A stretch of 64,000 nt of DNA from Paracoccaceae bacterium (GTDB lineage: Bacteria; Pseudomonadota; Alphaproteobacteria; Rhodobacterales; Rhodobacteraceae), in assembly GCA_028150825.1 (NCBI GenBank), contig JAOGIM010000001.1, forward strand, positions 62,001 through 126,000, read 5' to 3'. The position numbers were made by a program, and so were the translations under genes. Below, piece after piece: positions 36,398-44,727 of the stretch. A model generated the notes under the pieces. It worked only from the letters and a program-made list of their open reading frames with translations, was not told where the DNA came from and made no database searches. Every line of letters begins with the position of its first letter. Position 1 is the stretch's first letter.

Positions 36398-37338
36398 TTA
36401 GCCAACTTTGATTTCATATCCCGTTTCTTCGGCTGACTCGTCTGTAATCTCTGTTGGAAATTCTGGCGTTAGAACGGATAGTCCAGTTGCGTCGTCCATA
36501 CGTCGGATTATATTTGGCGAAAGATCGCGTGGACCAAACTTCTTAATTCCATCTTTAAATATTGATATCAAAAGTGGATTAAGTTCAAGAGGCACCTCAG
36601 CGGGACCTGCCACCTCTTGAAATAGACCAATGTCTTTGGCAACAAGGCCCATGGTAAACAAAATATCTCAACTTCCATTTAGGATGACTTGGCTTTCAGT
36701 TTCATGCACAAAGGACGTTCCAGAGGAGATTTTCATCGCCTCGTAAGCGATATTTAAGTCCATTCCACTTTCCTTAGCGACGGTCAAGGCCTCAGTGCAA
36801 GAGACAAGATTTGCTGTCGCCATATAGTTAGTAATCACTTTTAAAATACTAGCAGAGCCCAATGCTTCACTATGAAGGACTCGGCGCCCCATTCTTATTA
36901 AAAGCGGTAGTATTGTTTCAAATGTCGTACGCTCACAGCCAGCAAAAATACTGATATTGCCAGTATCTGCACGATGACAACCACCCGAAACTGGACAATC
37001 AGTTGCAGTTCCTCCACCCTCGATCACTTCGGCCCCAAGACGCTTAACCTCAGCTTCATCAGTGGTCGACATTTCCATCCAAATTTTACCATCTGCGACG
37101 TATGGGAGCATTTCGCGCATTACGGCATCTGATGCTGCCGGGCTCGGGAGGCAGGTTATCACCGTATCGCAAACCTGCATAACCCGTGCCGAACTCTGGT
37201 TGGTTTGGCACCTCGCTGTTCAAATTCTGAAATAAGTGCCTCATTTAGGTCCTAGACTGTCAAATCGACGCCATTTCGCAAAAGGCTGCCGGATAATTTT
37301 GCCCCAACATTCCCAAGACCAATAAATCCAACATTCAT
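36398..37338 (-). pseudogene. 3-hydroxyisobutyrate dehydrogenase-family gene, disrupted
   Basis: This was an NAD(P)-dependent beta-hydroxyacid dehydrogenase (HIBADH / tartronate semialdehyde reductase family). The N-terminus MNVGFIGLGNVGAKLSGSLL starts at 37338 and is broken by a TAG after VDLTV and then by a frameshift near 37200. The middle part (track ORF 36668-37180) has CLPSPAASDAVM, DCPVSGGCHRAD and the catalytic-lysine block KVITNYMATANL. A further in-frame TGA after NGS separates the C-terminal part (36398-36661), which continues TMGLVAKDIGLFQE. Two stops and one frameshift together rule out a working enzyme. The substrate is not determinable. Confidence 0.9.
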
Positions 37339-37458
37339 ATCAAACTCCATATTTTTTATAACATTACTAATTCCTTCAACTCTGTCGCAAATAATTATGA
37401 CAGAGCTTTCCATTTTTGACTTGCATATTTTATTTGTGCCACGCTTTTAAAATTCAAA

Positions 37459-38106
37459 TTATTCGATCACCACTCTACGACCACTAAGCTTATCCAATTG
37501 TCCTTTTTTGATAACGTATTTTGAACCAAGGACATCTAATGCCATATTTTGATACAATCTTATAATCTCAGGCTCCCCCAAACGCCCGTCCGGGCGATAC
37601 CAAGTTCCAACTTCTTTCAACATTCCAATAATCGCCAATGTCGCTATTTTTGCATCTTGAATTTCGAATTGCCCAGCAGCTAGACCGGCACTCAGGATTT
37701 CTTGTAAAACAGTCTCGTAATCACGACGCAGTTTTTCGATAACTATAAAATTCTGTGGAATTAAATTGCGCAGCTCCATGTAGGCGACAAAGACTTCATC
37801 CGCTTTGCTGAAGTGAAATTCTAAATGAAACTGTATAAAATCATTCACCTGATCTGAAGGATCTCTCCGTTTGGGGTAATGTGCCCAAGCCGCTAGTAAA
37901 CTGTCCATATGTTGTAATAGAATATTGAACAAAAGCGCCTGTTTATCAGGTGTATAATTATAAAGAGCGCCGACCTGCACTCCGACGTCACGCGCAATCT
38001 GGCGCATTGAAACAGCGGCATACCCGTATTTGGCAAAAAGCCTTAAAGCAGTTTGCGCCACGCGGGGGGCAGTTTTTTGTGAAAAGGATCCAGATGTTCT
38101 TGACAT
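37459..38106 (-). CDS. TetR/AcrR-family transcriptional regulator
   Basis: The 215-residue protein has an N-terminal TetR helix-turn-helix (RVAQTALRLFAKYGYAAVSM, RQIARDVGVQVGALYNY, TPDKQALL) and a helical ligand-binding C-terminal domain. The motif VQVGALYNYTPDKQ resembles regulators of acyl-CoA catabolism in Rhodobacterales, but that is a family impression. A 14-bp palindrome lies 15 bp upstream of its ATG and is very probably its own operator. Its former target could be the adjacent dead HIBADH-type gene (same strand, downstream). It is divergent from hom, 143 bp away. Confidence 0.88.
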   Translation of the reverse strand: MSRTSGSFSQKTAPRVAQTALRLFAKYGYAAVSMRQIARDVGVQVGALYNYTPDKQALLFNILLQHMDSLLAAWAHYPKRRDPSDQVNDFIQFHLEFHFSKADEVFVAYMELRNLIPQNFIVIEKLRRDYETVLQEILSAGLAAGQFEIQDAKIATLAIIGMLKEVGTWYRPDGRLGEPEIIRLYQNMALDVLGSKYVIKKGQLDKLSGRRVVIE

Positions 38107-38120
38107 TTATATATTTTATA

Positions 38121-38134
38121 TGAACGAGCGTTCA
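38121..38134. promoter_or_regulatory. TetR-type operator palindrome TGAACGAGCGTTCA
   Basis: A perfect 6+6 palindrome with a 2-nt centre (TGAACG-AG-CGTTCA) sits between the tetR and hom starts, close to the tetR ATG. Operators of this form are common for TetR-family autoregulators. It might also affect hom, but its position favours tetR. Confidence 0.65.
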
Positions 38135-38249
38135 GAAGGAAGCCTCGATATCGTTTCACAGTAAATCAAATCTTAATCGCTCGAACCGTTGCACGTGGGT
38201 CGCTAAACCGATAGGTGATCTGTACCACAATTTTAAATAGGAGCTTTAC

Positions 38250-39536
38250 ATGACGCACCCATTGCGCCTTGGCATTGCGGGTCTTGGAACAGTCGGAATG
38301 GGGGTTGTAAAAATACTCCACGAAAAACAAGCCCTTTTGAAAGGTAGAACCGGCAGATCAATTGAGATCACAGCAGTTTCAGCTCGTACAAAAGACAAAG
38401 ATCGCGGTATGATTCTAGATGCATATGCTTGGGAGGAGGATCCCGTCAAACTGGCGCAAAGAGACGATATTGATATATTTGTAGAATTGATGGGCGGTCA
38501 TGAAGGCTCAGCTCTTGAAGCAACAAAAGCTGCGATTGCAAGCGGCAAAGATTTGGTAACAGCTAACAAAGCAATGCTAGCCCATCACGGTCATGAGCTC
38601 GCCTTGCAGAGCGAGAAGAATGGCTCCGTGATCCGGTTTGAGGCGGCCGTTGCAGGAGGCATTCCCGTTATCAAATCGCTGACCGAAGGACTTGCGGGAA
38701 ACAAAATAATCCGTGTCATGGGAGTGATGAACGGTACTTGTAATTATATCCTCACTCAAATGCAGGCAACAGGGCGGGGATATAACGCGCTTTTCAAAGA
38801 ATGTGCAGAGCTTGGTTTCTTAGAAGCCGATCCAAATTTGGACGTCGGGGGTATTGATGCTGGGCATAAATTGTCTTTGCTGAGTTCGATTGCATTTGGA
38901 ACGCAGGTAAACTTTGACGAGATGGAACTTGAAGGCATTCAACGCATTGAGTTGAAAGATATCGAACAAGCCGCCGATATGGGATTTCGCATCAAACTGC
39001 TTGGCGTAGCACAAATGACGGAGCGTGGGCTTGAACAACGTATGTCACCATGTCTTGTTCCGCAAAACTCTCCCATAGGACAGTTAGAAGGTGGAACAAA
39101 TATGATAGTTTTAGAAGGGGACGAGGTTGGTCAAGTTTTTTTGCGCGGAGCCGGCGCAGGTCAAGGACCCACAGCTAGTGCCGTAATGTCAGATATTATA
39201 GAGATAGCGCGTGGAACACGGCTGAGTACATTTGGCCAGCCTGCAAATACGCTTGAAAAGGCTGGGTCAGCTTCATCACTGACACCGGCGCCCTATTATA
39301 TCCGGTTAAGCCTGCTCGATAAACCAGGAGCACTTGCAAAGATTGCAACAGTTTTGGGTCAAGCAGGCGTTTCAATTGACCGTATGCGCCAGTATGGGCA
39401 CGAAGATAAAACTGCGCCTGTATTAATCGTGACACATGAAACTCTTCCACGAGCTCTGGATCAGGCGCTTCGTCAGATACCTGCAACTGGCATGCTAGAC
39501 GACACTCCAGTAGCCCTGAGAATAGAAAATGTATAA
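38250..39536 (+). CDS. hom: homoserine dehydrogenase
   Basis: This enzyme reduces aspartate semialdehyde to homoserine on the way to threonine and methionine. The 428-residue protein has the Rossmann motif GIAGLGTVGMGVVKIL, ELMGGHEGSALEATKAAI, TANKAMLAHHG, the catalytic-domain block GGIPVIKSLTEGLAGNKI with MNGTCNYIL, and a C-terminal ACT domain from about residue 350 (LLDKPGALAKIATVLGQAGV), which mediates threonine feedback in many members. AGGAG is 7 nt before the ATG. It is followed after 47 bp by glpX, so the two are probably cotranscribed with recJ. Confidence 0.96.
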   Translation: MTHPLRLGIAGLGTVGMGVVKILHEKQALLKGRTGRSIEITAVSARTKDKDRGMILDAYAWEEDPVKLAQRDDIDIFVELMGGHEGSALEATKAAIASGKDLVTANKAMLAHHGHELALQSEKNGSVIRFEAAVAGGIPVIKSLTEGLAGNKIIRVMGVMNGTCNYILTQMQATGRGYNALFKECAELGFLEADPNLDVGGIDAGHKLSLLSSIAFGTQVNFDEMELEGIQRIELKDIEQAADMGFRIKLLGVAQMTERGLEQRMSPCLVPQNSPIGQLEGGTNMIVLEGDEVGQVFLRGAGAGQGPTASAVMSDIIEIARGTRLSTFGQPANTLEKAGSASSLTPAPYYIRLSLLDKPGALAKIATVLGQAGVSIDRMRQYGHEDKTAPVLIVTHETLPRALDQALRQIPATGMLDDTPVALRIENV

Positions 39537-39583
39537 ATTTATTTTCCCAAAAATTAAATATATACCTAACTAGGGATCCTCCA

Positions 39584-40564
39584 ATGAACTCTGAAAAACT
39601 AGATTTCAACGATAGAATGCTTTCTCTGGGTCTGGCGCGAGTTTCCGAGGCGGCCGCAATCGCAACAGCCGATCTAATTGGGCGTGGCGATGAAAAAGCC
39701 GCAGATCAGGCGGCAGTAAACGCAATGCGCAGCGAGCTAAACAAATTAGATATATCGGGTGTTGTTGTGATCGGAGAAGGGGAACGCGACGAAGCACCTA
39801 TGCTTTTTATCGGAGAAGAAGTAGGAACTGGCAACGGACCCGGAGTTGATATTGCACTGGACCCTTTAGAGGGGACTACATTGACTGCCAAAGACATGCC
39901 AAACGCATTGACTGTGATTGCTATGGGTCCTAGAAACTCGATGCTGCATGCGCCTGATGTATATATGGACAAATTAGCAATTGGCCCAGGCTTTGCGCCA
40001 GACACAGTCTCTTTAGAAATGAACTCAGCAGAACGGATCGCGGCACTGGCAAAAGCAAAACAGTGTTCTGCCAAAGAAATTACCGTATGTATTCTCGAAC
40101 GCCCCCGCCATGAAAGTATGATTGAAGAAATACGCAGGACTGGGGCATCTATTCGTTTGATAACAGACGGAGATGTTGCGGGAGTTATGCATTGCGCAGA
40201 ACCAGAGTTGACTGGAATAGACATTTATATGGGTTGTGGTGGCGCTCCAGAAGGTGTCTTGGCCGCAGCAGCATTAAAGTGTATGGGGGGTCAGATTTTT
40301 GGGCGCTTGATGTTTCGCAATGGTGACGAGCGACAACGCGCTTCCAAGGCTGGCATCACAGACTTAAACAAAATCTACAGCCGAGACGATATGGTCCGTC
40401 AGGATGTGATTTTCGCAGCGACCGGCGTGACAAATGGGTCGATTTTGCCAAGTATCAAACGGGAATTGGGTTATTTCACAACCGAAACACTTCTCATGCG
40501 TTCAAAAACTGGCTCCGTGCGCAGGATGATCTACCGCACGCCCGTAAAGCGAACTATGAATTAA
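39584..40564 (+). CDS. glpX: fructose-1,6-bisphosphatase class II
   Basis: GlpX-type FBPase hydrolyses fructose-1,6-bisphosphate in gluconeogenesis and, in some relatives, also sedoheptulose bisphosphate. The 326-residue protein has the metal-binding blocks IGEGERDEAPMLFIGEEVG and DPLEGTTLTAKDMPNA, and VYMDKLAIGPG. The C-terminal region GGAPEGVLAAAALKCMGG and TGVTNGSIL is characteristic. It lies between hom and recJ with short gaps (47 and 12 bp), the order conserved in Rhodobacterales. Confidence 0.96.
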   Translation: MNSEKLDFNDRMLSLGLARVSEAAAIATADLIGRGDEKAADQAAVNAMRSELNKLDISGVVVIGEGERDEAPMLFIGEEVGTGNGPGVDIALDPLEGTTLTAKDMPNALTVIAMGPRNSMLHAPDVYMDKLAIGPGFAPDTVSLEMNSAERIAALAKAKQCSAKEITVCILERPRHESMIEEIRRTGASIRLITDGDVAGVMHCAEPELTGIDIYMGCGGAPEGVLAAAALKCMGGQIFGRLMFRNGDERQRASKAGITDLNKIYSRDDMVRQDVIFAATGVTNGSILPSIKRELGYFTTETLLMRSKTGSVRRMIYRTPVKRTMN

Positions 40565-40576
40565 AAGGGGGCAAAC

Positions 40577-42319
40577 TTGGGTTTTCTCGGTGTCACGCAT
40601 TCACTGACGGGGCGGTGTTGGATCGGCCCAGACAACCTGACCGAGAGAACGGCTGAGGCGATTGCCCAAAAGAGTGATCTGCCACCGTCTCTTTGTACAG
40701 TTATGGCACGGTTGGGCGTCAATCCCGAAGACGCTGAACAATACCTGGAGCCACAACTCAGAACATTATTGCCTGATCCTAGAGGTCTCACTGATATGAC
40801 AACCGCCAGTGTCCGGCTTTTAAAGGCCCTTAATGAATCTGAAAAAATTGCAATTTTTGCCGATTACGACGTCGATGGTGCAGCCTCTGCCGCTCTACTT
40901 TTGACCTGGCTTGGATCTTTCGGGAGCAGTGCAACTCTTTATGTCCCAGATCGTATCGACGAAGGTTATGGACCCAATGATGCGGCGATGGCGGCGCTGG
41001 CAAGAGACCATGATCTAATCATCTGCGTTGACTGTGGCACGCTTAGTCATGGCCCAATTTCCAAGGCTAAAGCGGCCGATATTATCGTCCTAGACCACCA
41101 CCTCGGTTCCGAAACCGTTCCAGATTGCGTTGCCGTCGTCAATCCTAACAGGCAGGACGAGATCGGTGATCTGGGTCATCTTTGCGCCGCAAGTGTCGTA
41201 TTTTTGTGCCTGGTAGAATGTGGTCGTTTATTGCGGAAAGTTGGGTGCAAAGCGCCTGACCTTATGGGTTATCTTGATCTTGTAGCGCTTGCGACGGTCG
41301 CCGATGTTGCACCACTTACCGGCGTCAATCGCGCCTTCGTGCGCCAGGGTCTTAAAGTTATGGCAACGCGATCACGCCCCGGTCTGATGGCCTTGGCCGA
41401 CCAAGCCAAAATGGACAGTGCCCCTGGAGCCAATCACCTCGGCTTTCTTTTGGGGCCACGCATCAATGCAGGTGGACGCATTGGCCAGGCAGATCTGGGG
41501 GCCCGGCTGCTAAGTACCAATAATTTAGAAGAGGCTCAAAAGCTGTCTGAGTATTTGGACCAGCTCAATGTTGAGCGCCGCCAAATCGAAGACACCGTCC
41601 GCGCAGAAGCATTTGCACAGGCCCAAGAGCGTGGATTTGATACCCCCCTCGTTTGGGCAGCTGGCGAGGGCTGGCACCCCGGTGTCGTTGGAATTGTCGC
41701 CGCTCGTCTGAAAGAAGCCGCCAACAGACCAGCCATTGTTATCAGTCTTGATGGAAAGGAGGGCAAAGGATCTGGACGCTCCGTGGCCGGAATTGATTTA
41801 GGCGCAGCAATCCACAATTTGACTCAACAAGGTGTCTTGCTCAAAGGCGGTGGTCACAAAATGGCGGCGGGGTTTACAGTCTCCCAACCCTTGCTCCAGC
41901 CAGCAATGGAAAAACTCACCAAACTGCTCAAGGAACAAGGGGCGGATAAATTGAGTATTTTCAACCTGCGCCTAGATTCAGTTTTAATGCCCGAAGCGGC
42001 AACGACAGATCTAGTTGCCCAACTAGAAAATGCTGGTCCTTTCGGCGCCGGTGCACCAGCTCCGAGGTTCGCTTTTCCGAGTATGGCCATAAGCTTTGCC
42101 AAGCGGGTTGGAGAAAATCATTTAAAAATTCGGTTTGGAGATGGCCTTGGCACAAGTATTGAGGCCATCAGCTTTGGCGCCTTTGATACGGCTCTTGGAC
42201 CAACACTTGAACGGCATGACGGTCGCCGCTTTCACCTTGCAGGACGACTAGAAATTAATAAATGGCAAGGTAAACACTCAGTGCAGCTTCGCCTCGAAGA
42301 TGCCGCACTTACAGCTTAA
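40577..42319 (+). CDS. recJ: single-stranded-DNA-specific exonuclease RecJ
   Basis: RecJ is a 5'-3' ssDNA exonuclease in recombination and mismatch repair. The 580-residue protein shows the DHH phosphoesterase motifs FADYDVDGAASAALLL, DCGT and VLDHHLGS, the DHHA1 block KGGGHKMAAGFTV and a C-terminal OB-like part. The start is TTG at 40577, 12 bp after glpX, with AGGGGG about 6 nt upstream. No ATG is available near the N-terminus, and the protein from TTG has the expected N-terminal sequence. Last gene of the hom-glpX-recJ unit. Confidence 0.95.
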   Translation: MGFLGVTHSLTGRCWIGPDNLTERTAEAIAQKSDLPPSLCTVMARLGVNPEDAEQYLEPQLRTLLPDPRGLTDMTTASVRLLKALNESEKIAIFADYDVDGAASAALLLTWLGSFGSSATLYVPDRIDEGYGPNDAAMAALARDHDLIICVDCGTLSHGPISKAKAADIIVLDHHLGSETVPDCVAVVNPNRQDEIGDLGHLCAASVVFLCLVECGRLLRKVGCKAPDLMGYLDLVALATVADVAPLTGVNRAFVRQGLKVMATRSRPGLMALADQAKMDSAPGANHLGFLLGPRINAGGRIGQADLGARLLSTNNLEEAQKLSEYLDQLNVERRQIEDTVRAEAFAQAQERGFDTPLVWAAGEGWHPGVVGIVAARLKEAANRPAIVISLDGKEGKGSGRSVAGIDLGAAIHNLTQQGVLLKGGGHKMAAGFTVSQPLLQPAMEKLTKLLKEQGADKLSIFNLRLDSVLMPEAATTDLVAQLENAGPFGAGAPAPRFAFPSMAISFAKRVGENHLKIRFGDGLGTSIEAISFGAFDTALGPTLERHDGRRFHLAGRLEINKWQGKHSVQLRLEDAALTA

Positions 42320-42352
42320 AACTGTCTTACTTTGTACAACTTTTGTTAGTAT

Positions 42353-42397
42353 GCGAAAACACCGTTAAAAAAACTTACTCAATTGATGTGTTTTCGC
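42353..42397. repeat. 10-bp perfect inverted repeat between recJ and tRNA-Glu
   Basis: GCGAAAACAC (42353-42362) and GTGTTTTCGC (42388-42397) are perfect inverted copies 25 nt apart. The second copy abuts the -35 box of the tRNA promoter. There is no T tract, so it is not a standard terminator. It could be a protein-binding site or part of a transcript structure. Confidence 0.75.
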
Positions 42398-42426
42398 TTG
42401 CAAGCCCAAAGCCCATTGCCTAGAAC
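42398..42426 (+). promoter_or_regulatory. sigma-70-like promoter of tRNA-Glu
   Basis: TTGCAA, a 17-nt spacer and TAGAAC end 20 nt before the first base of the mature tRNA, a sensible arrangement for a tRNA promoter. Consensus agreement is moderate. Confidence 0.5.
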
Positions 42427-42446
42427 GCGACAAATGGCGGAAAAAT

Positions 42447-42521
42447 GGCCCGTTCGTCTATCGGTTAGGACGCCAGGTTTTCAACCTGGAAAGACGAGTT
42501 CGATTCTCGTACGGGCTGCCA
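42447..42521 (+). tRNA. tRNA-Glu (anticodon TTC)
   Basis: The sequence from GGCCCGTTCGTCTATCGG to the encoded CCA folds into a complete cloverleaf. The acceptor stem is GGCCCGT with ACGGGCT, the D loop contains GGTTAGGA, the anticodon stem CCAGG/CCTGG encloses TTTTCAA with anticodon TTC, and the T arm contains GTTCGATTC. CCA is encoded at 42519-42521. The body resembles tRNA-Glu of other Rhodobacterales. The 522 bp downstream show no integrase, so there is no sign that it serves as an attachment site here. Confidence 0.97.
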
Positions 42522-43043
42522 CCATTTGAAACTTACTAAATAAGCAGAAATATATGATCTGAATAGTGAACCCCAAAAATATATTCCTGGTGCTATCTTT
42601 AAATATTGTTGGGTTGAAAAGAGGCCATCCTTGGTACGTTTGTTATTGTGTAAATCAAAATAGAAGCACAAGTGCACAAATAGGAAAGTAAGCTCACTAA
42701 TTAAGACATTGTTGCGGAGTTCGAAAATTTTTAAATCCCAATAAAAACTTCTTATTTATTTGACCCCTTGAACCAACATTTATCTCAACAGCTGATAAAG
42801 CAAGAGACCAAGCTGAAAATTAACTTGTTGGTTTGGGGTCAAGGTTCACCCCTTCCAAAAGAGAACGGGCTACAGACTCACTTGGTGACTTTAATTTCAC
42901 ACTATTATAAAAACTTCTTGAAACTAAAAAATGAGGATAGAACGAAATATATTCAAATAAATGCGCATAGCAGCCGTATTGAAGCGGTTGATATTTATCC
43001 TCCCACACAAGATTAAAAAGTCTATACTCAGTTTTTACGAACA
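42522..43043. other. 522-bp stretch after tRNA-Glu
   Basis: AT-rich and without a defensible gene. An 82-codon ORF starting with TTG at 42768 has no ribosome-binding site or recognisable domain. Confidence 0.45.
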
Positions 43044-43367
43044 CTAATCAGACTTAGAATGAGTATTTCTAAGAATATCCAGCTCATTAAAGTAAGTTAC
43101 TTTAAAATCACTGATTAATCGCGGTATTAGAAATTCCATTAAACTGCCTTTAGCCCTAACCTGTGTGTATGCCTGATGGACCTCTTTTGTTGCCCATCTT
43201 TCTGCTAAATAAATTGTTCGGTTATCTTCGGCTATCAAGGCTTGGACAAATTCATATCCGTCGTGCGTTTCGCTAGCAGCATAACCATCGTCACCCCCTG
43301 CCCAGTCAATAAAATCTTGCGCGCCCGTCTCTGACATTGGAAATTCGGCAATCACGTAAACTGACAT
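43044..43367 (-). CDS. ABM-domain (antibiotic biosynthesis monooxygenase-like) protein
   Basis: The 107-residue protein MSVYVIAEFPMSETGAQDF resembles small dimeric alpha/beta-barrel ABM proteins, which include quinol and heme-degrading monooxygenases and many uncharacterised stress proteins. The block TIYLAERWATKEVHQAYTQV matches the family pattern (E-W-x-[ST]-x-x-A-...-H). AGGAGA lies 7 nt before this ATG; an ATG one codon earlier is also possible. The longer track ORF to 43490 is unsupported. Isolated gene in gene-poor DNA; catalytic activity is not provable from the sequence. Confidence 0.72.
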   Translation of the reverse strand: MSVYVIAEFPMSETGAQDFIDWAGGDDGYAASETHDGYEFVQALIAEDNRTIYLAERWATKEVHQAYTQVRAKGSLMEFLIPRLISDFKVTYFNELDILRNTHSKSD

Positions 43368-44727
43368 CATTATTCTCCTAATAATTTGAATGCATGTACC
43401 GCACGCTATCGCTTTGAGGCGATTTGGGTTATCGCGCTCTGCTTCGATGCACAAAATATTCTTATAAAAAATGCTAGAGATGCCCATCATTTCCTGCGTT
43501 CAATCAGATCGCACATCGTAAAGCTTACCAAATGTTTTGGTATTTTACCAAAGATGATAGCTTTTGGAAACGGTTTAAGCCAGTTTTCTGAGCAAAAGAC
43601 CTAATTATTATCCAGCAAATATGATTTATTTTTCCAACTGTTTCATTTGGCCATGCGATATTAGAGCAACAATTGCTTCAGATTCTAATATTTTTAAAAA
43701 TGCGCGGAGAGTAAAGCAAGAACTAATGATGCATCGATCCTTAATCCGAAAATAGGATTATTTGAAAACCTTTTCGCGCACCGCGCAATGAAAAAAGGCC
43801 TCAACATTTGGGAGCAATCGTAAAGATTTTAAATCACATTCGCAGTATTGTGGCAACATCGACTACAAAACTTAAAATAAACAAAGGTACGAAGACTTTT
43901 TAAAGGTACTATTAGTCATAATTAAAAATTATTAGAAAAAAAATAAACTGTAAGCGACAATTTCGCCACCGGATTTTTAGTACCATTATTCCAAATGTAT
44001 TTGGCAAAGACACGAAAACCGTCAAGACTGAAAACAAGGTCGGCTTTTAAGACTCATCGAAAATTGTAATACTACACAACAACGGAGAATTTAACCCGTA
44101 TTAATCAGACGACGAGCAATAAAAATACCAGTAAAATTTGAATTAGTTGCTTCTGCAGCTTTCAATTTAGATTTAAACTCGCCAGACCATATTAAATTTT
44201 TACTGCTTTGGATCTAAAGCCGACCAGCATTATTCTGTGACCCACGCGGACATTCCATAGCTTTGTCCTCGCTTCCATAGCTCACCAACAAAACGAACAA
44301 AGATACTTAAAAACTGAATGATTAATAACATCAAATTTATCAGCCCACCTCTAGAAAAGTGGGAGACCCAACTTGACCATTTTGCAATCGTAAGATCCGA
44401 CATTGTCGAGGATGAGACAATAAGATCCCAAACCGGAACTAGGCGATAACTCAGACTTAATTGTTTTAGTAACTAGGCCAGTGCCATATCTATGATTTCA
44501 AAACCGTTCAGTTTCTGAAGGTTTAACCGTGGATTTAGCATAATTTCAAAATCATGATTTTGACACTATAGAATTAATAGTGCTATTGAGCACTGACTTG
44601 CATTGCATTTGGATATTTACATTGAGCAAAAAAGCTGATTCTTGCATACATTTCCGACGCAGATTGAGACAGTTTTTCTTTGTACTATTTTTAGATCAAC
44701 AGAAGCATTCTTACTATCGGGGCTACA
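43368..44727. other. 1.36-kb AT-rich gap upstream of the IlvD-like gene
   Basis: No intact gene is visible in any frame. A minus-strand frame at about 44098-44205 reads like the end of a protein (GEFKSKLKAAEATNSNFTGI and then FIARRLINTG, stop) and may be the last trace of a lost gene. The promoter of the dehydratase gene should be near the right end, but I cannot place it. Confidence 0.45.

Noticed and set aside
36668-37180. 170-codon ORF as an intact dehydrogenase
   Set aside because: Its N-terminal cofactor-binding part is in another frame and its C-terminal part lies beyond an in-frame stop, so it is the middle of a pseudogene.
42768-43016. 82-codon ORF after tRNA-Glu
   Set aside because: TTG start without Shine-Dalgarno and no similarity to known families that I recognise.
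42447-43043. tRNA-Glu as a genomic-island attachment site
   Set aside because: No integrase, phage genes or repeated tRNA 3' end were seen downstream.
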